From Phycisphaerae bacterium (GTDB lineage Bacteria > Planctomycetota > Phycisphaerae > UBA1845), in the NCBI GenBank assembly GCA_029260055.1, contig JAJDDX010000046.1, positions 1-64,000 on the forward strand: 64,000 nt of DNA, read 5' to 3'. The translations under genes and the position numbers were made by a program. The notes beneath the pieces were generated by a model. That model did not search any database and was not told the DNA's origin. It saw only the letters and a list, made by a program, of their open reading frames with translations. Below are positions 1 through 8,349 of the stretch, piece after piece (position 1 is the first letter of the stretch; each line of letters begins with the position of its first letter).

Positions 1-1
1 C

Positions 2-214
2 ATCGTGCGCGGGACGGGCGTTCGGGCGGACAGCGTCGCCCCGGGCGGGGTGGCGAACACGACGACACTGACGGCCGGCAAGTTCGTGCCCTCGGCGACC
101 GGCGTGAAGGCGAGCTTCGACCGCCTGCCCGACGGCTTCACGACGTCCACCAATACCGGCTGGATGGAGTTCAAGGTCGGCACGAGCACCGCCATTGTTC
201 CCTACTGGACGTAA
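2..214 (+). CDS. C-terminal fragment of a hypothetical protein (5' end outside window)
   Basis: Open frame from the window edge to TAA at 212-214; ends ...WMEFKVGTSTAIVPYWT. Confidence 0.5.
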   Translation: MVRGTGVRADSVAPGGVANTTTLTAGKFVPSATGVKASFDRLPDGFTTSTNTGWMEFKVGTSTAIVPYWT

Positions 215-378
215 GCGCTGGGAGAATCGGCGGACAGATTGCCGGGCCGTCGAGTCGGCAGAAGGTGCTACCGAAACGGCACGAACGCACGGAAGAACGC
301 GCGATCGGGGGCGGCCATTTCTTTCTCTACCACAGAGGACACGGACGAGAGGGATCGCAGGCGCGCGGCGCGGTTGGA

Positions 379-2973
379 TCATTCCTTCGCGTCGGGCAAG
401 GCGTCGAGCCCGCCTTGCACCTTCTCGACCATGTGCGGGATACCGATCCGTGCGTAGAGGCCGCGGGCCTGGGTCCAGAGACGGCGAGCCTCGTCCGCGT
501 CGCCGCGCTGCTCGAAGATGATGCCGAGCCTGACATACTGGTTAGCCATGCCTTCTGACAATCCGAGCTTCTCATCGATCTCCAGGGACTTGCGGAGCAT
601 CTTCTCGGCCTCGTCCGGGTCGCCGCGCGCAAGAAAGACGTACGCGAGGTTGCCGTACGCAGTGGCCATGCCCTCGCGCAGCCCGAGCTTCTCAAGGATC
701 TCAAGGCACTTGCGATACATCCGTTCGGCCTCATCCAGGTCCCCGTGCTGTTTGAAGATGATGCCGAGGTTGCCGTATTCACTTGCCATACCTTCGAGCC
801 GCCCGAGCTTCTCGTCGATCTCCAGTGCCTTGCGGTGCATTCGTTCGGCCTCGCCCAGGTTCCCACGCGCCTGGCAGACGGTTCCGAGGGCGCAGTACAA
901 AGCGGATAGTTCTTGACGCCGGCCGAGCTTCTCTTCGATCGCCAGGGACTTGCGGACCATCCGCTCGGCCTCGTCGAGCTCGCCACGAGCTCTGAAGATG
1001 AGTCCGAGGTTGCAGTATGCTTTTGCAGTGCTCTCGCGACGCCCGAGAGTCTCCTCCATCTTCAGAACCTTGCGGTACATCTCCTCCGCGAGGCCCAGGT
1101 CACCCCTCGTCTGGTAGATCAACCCGAGATTGCCGAGGTGGTTTGCTTCCATGGGCGCGTCATCGAGGCGTTGGGCGGCGGCGACCGCGGCCTTGAACCA
1201 AGCGATCCGCTCGCTCGGTGCTTGGCGGAGCCTGGGACAGTTGAGACCGACAGCGAGATAGCCGGAGCATAGATGGGCGGCGTGTTCATCTGAATCGACA
1301 CGCGCGGAGACAGCCGCGAAGCCCGCCTGGATGTTGCCCCATTCTCGGTCAAACAACGCCAGGCCCTCGAACGTCTTCTCGCCGTGCTTGAGATAGAGAT
1401 CGTCTGCGGCGTTTAGCACATCACAATAGACGCGGGCGTGCCGCATCTTCAGTGCGACTCGTCGCTCGCCCGAAAGTCGGGCGTCCGCGAAGAGGCGGAC
1501 TAGGTCATGCATGCAGTAGCGCTTGGCCTCGTCATCCCACTGGAGCAGGCTGCGCCGTACGAGTTCATCCAGCGCGTCGTCGGCCGCATTCTGATAGAGT
1601 TCCAACACTCTCGCCGCGGCTTTGTGCTCGAAGCTCCCAGGAAAGATGGACAGCGCGTGGAAATGGCCTCGCAGGTATTCGTCCAGCAGCGCCTCGCTCA
1701 CCGCGATGGCGCGTTCGACTTCGTTCAGTTGCTCCAGTGGCTTGGCTTGGAGGCGTTCAATGAGTGACTTGGGTGTCATCGCCGGTCGCTCGGCCAGGGT
1801 CGAGGCGACCACGCGCAGGGCCAGCGGAAGCCGGCCGCAGAGTTCGGCGATTCGGGCCGCGCAGTCGCCGATGCGCTCGCAAATTCGAAGCAACAAATCG
1901 CGGGCGCCGTCTCCGTCGAGCGTGTCGAGGCTTAGCGGCGTATGGTCCGGCAGGACGAAGAACTGCCGCGAGGTGACCAGCAGCAGGCAAGCGTCCGGCG
2001 GGATGAGCGGTTCGACCTGGTCCTTATCCGCGGCATTGTCCATCAGCAGCAACGCGCGGCGGCCGCTCAGTTCATTGCGGTACACGATTTCCAGTGCTGC
2101 CGCTTCGTCCGGCAGCGTTCGCGCCGGATCGAAACTGACGAGGACGTGGCGCATGGCTTCGGCTGGAGTAAGCGGCGTCTGCTGATTCGGGTCGGCCCCG
2201 CGCAGGTCTAGATATATCTGGCCGTCGGGGTAGTCGGCCGCCACTCGCTTCGCCAACTCCAGCGCGAGCTGCGTCTTGCCCACGCCAGCCATGCCGGCCA
2301 CGCCGGAGATGGTCGCCCCGCCGCCGTCGACGCCTTCCAGCAACTCGGCCAACTCGCCGTCACGGCCCATGAAGTCGCCGACCGGAGCCGGCAACTGGCG
2401 CGGCGCGCCAGCCTTGCGGGCCTGCGGTGGCGCGACGCTCGCCCCGCCCGGCCCGGGAAGAGGTAGCGGACCGGGCGGCAGGTCAGGGATCGTACCGACG
2501 GGGCCCTTCACGACTCTTGGCTGTCCGGTGAGGATTCGCAGGAGGTGCTCGTAGCCGTCGTCGCTCAGTTGGGGCTTCCGCAATCGACACTGCGTCCACC
2601 CGTGAAGGATGCGGATGACGCTAGTTTCCGGCTCGTCGTCGAACAAGATCGGGATGAAGCGCGAGTTGCCCTTCTCGTCGTACAGCTCGTCGTCGAGCAA
2701 GGCTCCTTCCCAGTAGACGCCCTTGCCGCGTTCCGGAGGCACCTTGCCTTCGATGCGCGCGCTGTACTCGGCCGTGCAGACGCAGAGCACGAAGTCGGAG
2801 TGCTCCCTGCCGATCTGCCGTCCGCACCAGCGGGGCCAATCGACGATCTCGTCGTTATGGAACTGGTCGAGTTCGACGTGAATGCCGTCCTTGCCCAAAG
2901 CCATGGCGAGCGCGAGGACGCGATCACTGTGCGCCTTGGAATCGTGGCTATAGCTGATGAAAGCTCTGACCAT
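379..2973 (-). CDS. SEFIR domain - NB-ARC/STAND NTPase - TPR (about 40-aa repeats) protein
   Basis: N-term VRAFISYSHDSKAHSDRVLALAMALGKDGIHVELDQF...DFVLCVCTAEYSAR is SEFIR-like; Walker A GMAGVGKTQLALELA; Walker B-like RRALLLMDNA; C-terminal kinesin-light-chain-like TPRs (LGLIYQTRGDLGLAEEMYRKVLKMEE...). Start taken at the internal MVRAF; track ORF starts at 2997. Confidence 0.9.
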   Translation of the reverse strand: MVRAFISYSHDSKAHSDRVLALAMALGKDGIHVELDQFHNDEIVDWPRWCGRQIGREHSDFVLCVCTAEYSARIEGKVPPERGKGVYWEGALLDDELYDEKGNSRFIPILFDDEPETSVIRILHGWTQCRLRKPQLSDDGYEHLLRILTGQPRVVKGPVGTIPDLPPGPLPLPGPGGASVAPPQARKAGAPRQLPAPVGDFMGRDGELAELLEGVDGGGATISGVAGMAGVGKTQLALELAKRVAADYPDGQIYLDLRGADPNQQTPLTPAEAMRHVLVSFDPARTLPDEAAALEIVYRNELSGRRALLLMDNAADKDQVEPLIPPDACLLLVTSRQFFVLPDHTPLSLDTLDGDGARDLLLRICERIGDCAARIAELCGRLPLALRVVASTLAERPAMTPKSLIERLQAKPLEQLNEVERAIAVSEALLDEYLRGHFHALSIFPGSFEHKAAARVLELYQNAADDALDELVRRSLLQWDDEAKRYCMHDLVRLFADARLSGERRVALKMRHARVYCDVLNAADDLYLKHGEKTFEGLALFDREWGNIQAGFAAVSARVDSDEHAAHLCSGYLAVGLNCPRLRQAPSERIAWFKAAVAAAQRLDDAPMEANHLGNLGLIYQTRGDLGLAEEMYRKVLKMEETLGRRESTAKAYCNLGLIFRARGELDEAERMVRKSLAIEEKLGRRQELSALYCALGTVCQARGNLGEAERMHRKALEIDEKLGRLEGMASEYGNLGIIFKQHGDLDEAERMYRKCLEILEKLGLREGMATAYGNLAYVFLARGDPDEAEKMLRKSLEIDEKLGLSEGMANQYVRLGIIFEQRGDADEARRLWTQARGLYARIGIPHMVEKVQGGLDALPDAKE

Positions 2974-3248
2974 GCGTCGATCCCGCAAAGCGGTCACTCA
3001 ACGGACGTGATCAGTCTAGCCGAATCAGGGGAATGAGGCGAGGGTGCATTGATGAAAATGGCACTGCCGGAAGGCGGTTGCGCCTCCGTGTGCTCTGTGA
3101 ACTCTGTGGTGGGGATTCGGAGGCGCTGGCCAACGACGGTCCGTACGGAGCATGATTAGCCTGCGGCGCTGCGCAGGAAGAACTGCGCTACAGCCATCAG
3201 AAGCGCGCCGCGCGCGAGCGACTGATCAGCGCGGGAGTGGCAGGCGGC

Positions 3249-3416
3249 CTAGCCGGGGTTGATCGAGGCGTTGACGGCCGACGTGAAGACGGACGTCAGG
3301 AAGCCGGCGATACTGTTACGGGCGGCGTCTTGAACGACCGCGGTGCAACCCGTGGCTGCGACGAGGCTGAGCATGGCCACCAAACCGACCGCAACTGATA
3401 TACAACGACGTTTCAT
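3249..3416 (-). CDS. Small (55 aa) putative lipoprotein
   Basis: My translation (below the ORF-track cutoff): MKRRCISVAVGLVAMLSLVAATGCTAVVQDAARNSIAGFLTSVFTSAVNASINPG; signal peptide with lipobox-like ATGC. Confidence 0.65.
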   Translation of the reverse strand: MKRRCISVAVGLVAMLSLVAATGCTAVVQDAARNSIAGFLTSVFTSAVNASINPG

Positions 3417-3610
3417 GGTAAACTCCAAAGGGTCCAGGAGCGTTATCGGATGGCGCGCGGCCTGGCTGAAGAACGGGTTATCGCCCCGCGGGCCGGTGGG
3501 TCCGGGCCGATAACGATCGGGCTCGCAGGCCTATCCGGGTGAGGGCAAGGCGGGAGCGCGAGGCTGCGGCGCGAGACGGGCCCTCGCTCCGGTCAGAAGA
3601 GCGGCGGTGG

Positions 3611-4225
3611 ATGAGCGGAGTCATCGAGAAGATCGGCGGGATTGTGCTGTGCGGCGGCAAGAGCACGCGCATGGGCGAGTGCAAGGCGTGGCTTACCATC
3701 GGGTCGGAATGTGCGCTTCAGCGCGTCGTGCGGATCGTATCCGGTGAGGTTCGTCCGGTTGTCGTCGCCGGTCGACCCGGACAGGAACTGCCCCCCCTGC
3801 CCGCCGATGTTCGTGTGGTTCACGACGCCGTCACGGACGCCGGTCCGCTTGCCGGCATAGCGGCCGGGCTGGCTGCCCTCGAGGGCGAGGTCGATGCGGC
3901 GTTTGTCTGTTCGTGCGACCATCCGCTGTTGCGATCGGGCTTCATTCGGGCGGTTGCCGAGCGGTCGGCAGGAGGTCGGGCCGTCGTCCCGCTGTGCGAC
4001 GGCCGGCGCTACCCGCTTACGGCTGTCTATCCGCTATCGGCGCGCGTGATCGCGGATGAGCAGCTCGCGCATGGGAATCGGCGGGTCACCTCGTTTGCCG
4101 AGCGGTGTGATCCCGTCCTGATCGACGCCGACGGGCTGCGCGATGTCGATCCGTCGTTCGATTCGTTACTGAACGTCAACGACCCGGAACAATATGACGA
4201 GGTGTTGCGCCGCGTGCGTGGCTGA
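3611..4225 (+). CDS. mobA: MobA-like NTP transferase / molybdenum cofactor guanylyltransferase
   Basis: GGIVLCGGKSTRMGECKAWL nucleotidyltransferase signature; DAVTDAGPLAGIAAGL; CSCDHPLL. Confidence 0.8.
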   Translation: MSGVIEKIGGIVLCGGKSTRMGECKAWLTIGSECALQRVVRIVSGEVRPVVVAGRPGQELPPLPADVRVVHDAVTDAGPLAGIAAGLAALEGEVDAAFVCSCDHPLLRSGFIRAVAERSAGGRAVVPLCDGRRYPLTAVYPLSARVIADEQLAHGNRRVTSFAERCDPVLIDADGLRDVDPSFDSLLNVNDPEQYDEVLRRVRG

Positions 4226-4353
4226 TGCGCGCTGACTCGAGCGGGCGTGCCGGGAGTTGACCTCGGTCCGCCCGTCCAGTGGGATCGGTCGACGCCGCGC
4301 TCGGCTTGCACATGTTCTGGTGTAATCGGTCGCCGGAACCGCGACGTGAATAC

Positions 4354-4427
4354 TCAGAGCCGTGACCGTGATGGCGCGGACTCCTGGTAGCCCTGCTTCG
4401 TCCGCTCCGTTACGGTCGCGGGTCTGA
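4354..4427. repeat. Inverted pair of the TCAGtaCCGCGACCGTGAGGGAGCGGCC dispersed repeat family
   Basis: tcagagccgtgaccgtgatggcgcgga at 4354-4380 and tccgctccgttacggtcgcgggtctga (reverse orientation) at 4401-4427. Confidence 0.7.
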
Positions 4428-4484
4428 AGAGCGCCTTCCTTCCGCGATGCTGCGCTGATTCGCGTTTGCGCCGATGTGCAAGCA

Positions 4485-4526
4485 ACGAGGCTGCGAGTGC
4501 CAATGTTCTGGCACTCACAGCCTCGT
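4485..4526 (-). terminator. Long hairpin, probable 3' end structure of the 4547..6295 gene
   Basis: acgaggctgCgagtgcca-atgttc-tggcactcAcagcctcgt: 18-bp stem with one mismatch, just downstream of the minus-strand stop at 4547. Confidence 0.6.
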
Positions 4527-4546
4527 AGTCGAATCAACTCAGAATG

Positions 4547-6295
4547 TTACATCGGCTCTTCGGGTGCCACGGCCTGCTTGATGCGCTCGATCGCGCGAAC
4601 GGGGACGTGGATGTCGACTCTGGCCGGCTCCTGGCTCAACGAGATCGAAGCCGAGATCGGCGGACCCGGGGGAACAGGTCCGCCGGCCGGCATCCCCATC
4701 ATGGTGCCGAAGGTCGGGATGACGCTTGCGATATCGAAGAGGACGATGACGTTGTGCTTCGCCGGAAGCGCCGCGAGCGCTTCCTTGACGAACTTCGAAT
4801 CCGATAGCGGCGTCTTGAGCTTGGACGCGAAGACCTGCTGCATGTGGTCGTCCCCACCGAGGCAGAACCGCACGCGCTTATCCCTGATTCCCATACCGAG
4901 CTTGTTGTCCTTGCCCATGAATGCCGCGGCCTGGGCGGCGGCCGGGTTCGTTTCGTCGAGCGTGACGGCGAACGTCTCCACGTCGACATCCCCTATCTTC
5001 TGGGTGCCGAGTGGCTCGTAGCCGGCGGCGCCCATGCCCATATGCTGCATGGTCGAGCTGGCGCTGGCGAGTATCTTCTTGCTGAGTTCGAAGATCTTCG
5101 GCACGTCCTTGCCTGCGTAGTCGCCCATCTCCATGAGGCCGTTGGGCGTGAAGTGCAGCAGCATGTTGAAGCTGTCGATCGTCCCGTACAACTCGGTCGT
5201 CTGCTTGATCATCTCCTCGAACGCATCAGCCTGGACCTTGGCTTCGGCGGCGGCGGCTTCCGCGGCGGCCTTGGCGTCGTCGTCGTCACCCTCGGCGGGA
5301 GTCGGGGCGGCCGGAGCTGCCGGCTTCATGGCGGCGAAGACCTTCTCGATCATGTAGTCCATGAAGGGCGACTCATCGCCCGGCATGTCGTAGCCGGCGA
5401 CGAACATGTAGGGCTGGTCTTCGAGTTCGGTGAAGAAGGAGCCGCGCGCCGGCTTCTGCTTGGCGAGGTAGTCCTTGATCGTGCCCTTCTTGTAGCCGGT
5501 GGCGATGGTGGCGTCGATGGCCTTTGCGCCTACGTCGATGGTCACATCGATGTAGTCGACCTGCTCGGCGAATTTGGTGCCCGCGTCGACCATCGCTGTG
5601 ATCATGCCGGTGATCATGGCGGGATCGGCCCCGCTCTGCGGTCCGGCCATCATCGCGAGCATAGGTGCCATCTGCGCGGCACTTGCGAGCCCGCCGAGCA
5701 CGTCGTCACGGACGCGATTCATGTTGACGTGGATCAGGACGTTGCGGCCGCCGAGCACATCGCCCCGAGCTTTGAACTCGGCCGCGAGCGACTTCTCCGG
5801 CTGGCCAACGCCTTCCAGGAGCGCCTTGGACGTGGCGCCGAGGATGTAGGGTCCTTTGGCGGTCGCGTAAATGGTTTCGGCGCCCTCGCCTTCGCCATAC
5901 ACGATCTTCCAGACATCCCCTACCTTGCTCGCTCCTTCGATGGTCTTGGCCTTGCCCTCGAAGTCCGGGACGACACCACAAAACAGCACGCCGTTCCAGT
6001 CCGTCTCTCTCATGGCCAAGGCGAACGGCTTCGAGAAGTCGATCCAGTCGCCCATCTTGAGGTCGCGCTTGACGTCGTCGAGCGGGCCGCCAAACGGCTC
6101 GGTTTCGGGGTCGAGTTTCTTGGCGATTGCGGCGGCCGCGCTGTTAAGCGCCTCGAAGTCAGTGACGACGAACGTGAGGGCCATGTCGGACGGAATCATC
6201 TTCAAAAGCGTGTCCACGTCCGCGTCGCCGCCTCGAGCCGCGACGGCGAAAACCGGCAACAACAGGGCGCTTACCCATACTTTCTTTCCAAACAT
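4547..6295 (-). CDS. Secreted hypothetical protein, about 580 aa
   Basis: MFGKKVWVSALLLPVFAVAARG signal peptide then DADVDTLLKMIPSDMALTFVVTDFEALN...; no family recognised with confidence. Confidence 0.7.
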   Translation of the reverse strand: MFGKKVWVSALLLPVFAVAARGGDADVDTLLKMIPSDMALTFVVTDFEALNSAAAAIAKKLDPETEPFGGPLDDVKRDLKMGDWIDFSKPFALAMRETDWNGVLFCGVVPDFEGKAKTIEGASKVGDVWKIVYGEGEGAETIYATAKGPYILGATSKALLEGVGQPEKSLAAEFKARGDVLGGRNVLIHVNMNRVRDDVLGGLASAAQMAPMLAMMAGPQSGADPAMITGMITAMVDAGTKFAEQVDYIDVTIDVGAKAIDATIATGYKKGTIKDYLAKQKPARGSFFTELEDQPYMFVAGYDMPGDESPFMDYMIEKVFAAMKPAAPAAPTPAEGDDDDAKAAAEAAAAEAKVQADAFEEMIKQTTELYGTIDSFNMLLHFTPNGLMEMGDYAGKDVPKIFELSKKILASASSTMQHMGMGAAGYEPLGTQKIGDVDVETFAVTLDETNPAAAQAAAFMGKDNKLGMGIRDKRVRFCLGGDDHMQQVFASKLKTPLSDSKFVKEALAALPAKHNVIVLFDIASVIPTFGTMMGMPAGGPVPPGPPISASISLSQEPARVDIHVPVRAIERIKQAVAPEEPM

Positions 6296-6541
6296 ACTAC
6301 GCTCCCGTAATATCGGTCCGGCGCGCGAGAATCTGCGCACGTGCGCACGGTCCTGAAAACCATCGAAGCCCGAGCTCGTTAGTGCCAGACGCATGGCAGC
6401 AGAACGGGCATTGACGCTGTCCCAACGGCAGGAGCGTAGCCGAGGTTAGTGTGATGCGAAAGTAGGCCGTGTGAAAACTTGTGGCGCAGCGACAGGGTCC
6501 GACAAGTGCCGATGCGCGCATCGTCGAGGCGGCTTGGCGGC

Positions 6542-7483
6542 CTAGTCGTCCAGGTCGACCCCGAGTGCGGTGGCTATGCGATCGAAGTCGTCAAACGAGT
6601 AGTATTCGATGATGAGCCTGCCGCTGCCCTTCTTCTTGCCCTCGCGAATCGTGACCTTGGTCTTGGCGGCCTGCTCGAAGCGGTGCTCGAGGTCGCTGAG
6701 GTGGGCGGCTCGGGCCGGCCTTCCCGGTGGGGCCTTGGCACCGGCGTCTTCGGGCCTGGTCTTCTCGCGTCGGACGAGTTCCTCCAAAGCTCTTACCGAT
6801 AGCTGGTTCCCCGCCGCGGATCGGGCGAGCGTCAGCTGGTGTTCGGTGTCGGAAACCGCGAGGATGCATCGGGCGTGGCCCATAGAAAGCTGCTCGTTCG
6901 CGACGAGCTGGCGGATCTCATCAGGTAGATCCAGAAGCCGGATGTAGTTGACAACGGTGGTTCTATCCTCTCCCAGGCGCTTCGCGACTTCGTCCGGCTT
7001 CAAATCGAATTGTGTGCAGAATTGGCGATAGGCCATCGCGCGATCGATCGCGTTGAGGTCCTCGCGTTGTATGTTCTCGATCAACGCCAGTTCGAGCATC
7101 TGATCGTCTGTGGCTTGGCGGACGATGACGGGGACCGTAGCCAGCCCCGCCTCCCGTGCGGCCGCCCAGCGCCGTTCGCCCGCGATGATCTCGAAGCGAT
7201 TCCCGGCTTTCCGCACGGTGATGGGCTGAAGGATTCCGCTATGGCGGATCGAGTGGGCGAGCGAGTCGATGCTGGCGCTGTCGATCATGGATCTAGGCTG
7301 AAACGGGTTAGCTATGAGCTCGTCGATTTCGACCATGGCCGCTTGAACGGCCGGCTTGGAAGCCGGAGCCGGAGACGGCGCCGCGGACTGCGGGGAGGCT
7401 GCGGGTGCTGGCTGCTGCTCATGGGTTAGATCGGAGACGAGCGAGTTCAACCCGCGGCCAAGGCGTCGCGCTGACTTTGACAT
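6542..7483 (-). CDS. parB: ParB/Spo0J/Noc family chromosome partitioning protein
   Basis: MSKSARRLGRGLNSLVSD; IVEIDELIANPFQPR-type region; GERRWAAAREAGLATVPVIVR; LALIENIQREDLNAIDRAMAYRQF; HTH KRLGEDRTTVVNYIRLLDLP. Confidence 0.95.
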   Translation of the reverse strand: MSKSARRLGRGLNSLVSDLTHEQQPAPAASPQSAAPSPAPASKPAVQAAMVEIDELIANPFQPRSMIDSASIDSLAHSIRHSGILQPITVRKAGNRFEIIAGERRWAAAREAGLATVPVIVRQATDDQMLELALIENIQREDLNAIDRAMAYRQFCTQFDLKPDEVAKRLGEDRTTVVNYIRLLDLPDEIRQLVANEQLSMGHARCILAVSDTEHQLTLARSAAGNQLSVRALEELVRREKTRPEDAGAKAPPGRPARAAHLSDLEHRFEQAAKTKVTIREGKKKGSGRLIIEYYSFDDFDRIATALGVDLDD

Positions 7484-7645
7484 GGTTCCCTCCCTGGAAA
7501 GGTCCGTGCGGTGGGCCGCGTCCGTTTCGCGGACTTGCACGGCTCGACCACTAGAGGAGTTTTACTCACGTGCCGACAAACTGCAAACATTGTGTCGGAG
7601 GGGTCCTGCGTCGAGCTCTGGCCGAGCGGCTTGCGGGCGGCTGGA

Positions 7646-7661
7646 TGTTTCACGTGAAACA
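7646..7661. promoter_or_regulatory. parS site (perfect palindrome)
   Basis: TGTTTCACGTGAAACA, the canonical 16-bp parS. Confidence 0.93.
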
Positions 7662-7747
7662 GTGTTGCCGAGCTGGCTTTCGAGGGTTTCTCCCCTGCAT
7701 GTGCTGGCGGTTCGGCAACGTACAACGTGGACGCCCAAAAACGGGGC

Positions 7748-7763
7748 CGTTCCACGTGAAACG
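7748..7763. promoter_or_regulatory. Degenerate parS-like site
   Basis: CGTTCCACGTGAAACG, 13/16 match to TGTTTCACGTGAAACA, 102 bp from the perfect site. Confidence 0.7.
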
Positions 7764-8349
7764 TGCCTTTTGAGCCCGCACTCGAACGGCATGTTCGTGT
7801 CCGCCGGGTCGCGGACGCGCTTCTGCAAGGCGCCAGTCCGGACGACGTCTTCGCGGACGGCACGCCCGCTCTTCGGCTGTCCGAACGGTGATGCGCTGCC
7901 AACGATGTATTGGCCAGGCCACGCCGGTTTGAGCGGACCGGTCGGTGCGAGGTGCTCTCCGGCCCGCGTCTTCGCTGCGTCGGGTCGATCGGGGGCTCCT
8001 GAGCCGTCCTGGGCAAGACCGCCGCGCGTAGGAGGCGGTTTCAGATACGCGCCATCTCTTGGATCCGGTTGAGTCGCACCAGGCTGGCGCGGCCCCCGCC
8101 ATCGGCAAACCGGTCGCGCGACTCGAATGGGGTCACCGCGCAGCGGAGCTCGACTTGTAGGCAGGCATGCGAATAGGGCAAAGCAGCCGCGACGATTGGA
8201 TCACACGGGTAATACGGAAGGCGGCGCCGTAGGAGATCGGCGACCTCGGCTGCGGGTGGAAGGGGTCGCGCATGCCACCCGGTACGGCAGACACCGGAAA
8301 CAGAGGGCGTGCCGCGGGCAGTCGGGTGCGGCGAGGTCCGCCGGTTAGA

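Noticed and set aside
480-1140. Regular 120-bp repeats as a possible non-coding array
   Set aside because: Explained by TPR coding repeats within the SEFIR-STAND gene
4844-6310. 488-aa plus-strand ORF
   Set aside because: Antisense shadow of the well-supported secreted protein at 4547-6295; no signal peptide or family motif
7447-8016. 189-aa minus-strand ORF considered as a parA remnant
   Set aside because: No Walker/ParA motifs, Arg/Ser/Thr-rich shadow composition, runs through both parS sites
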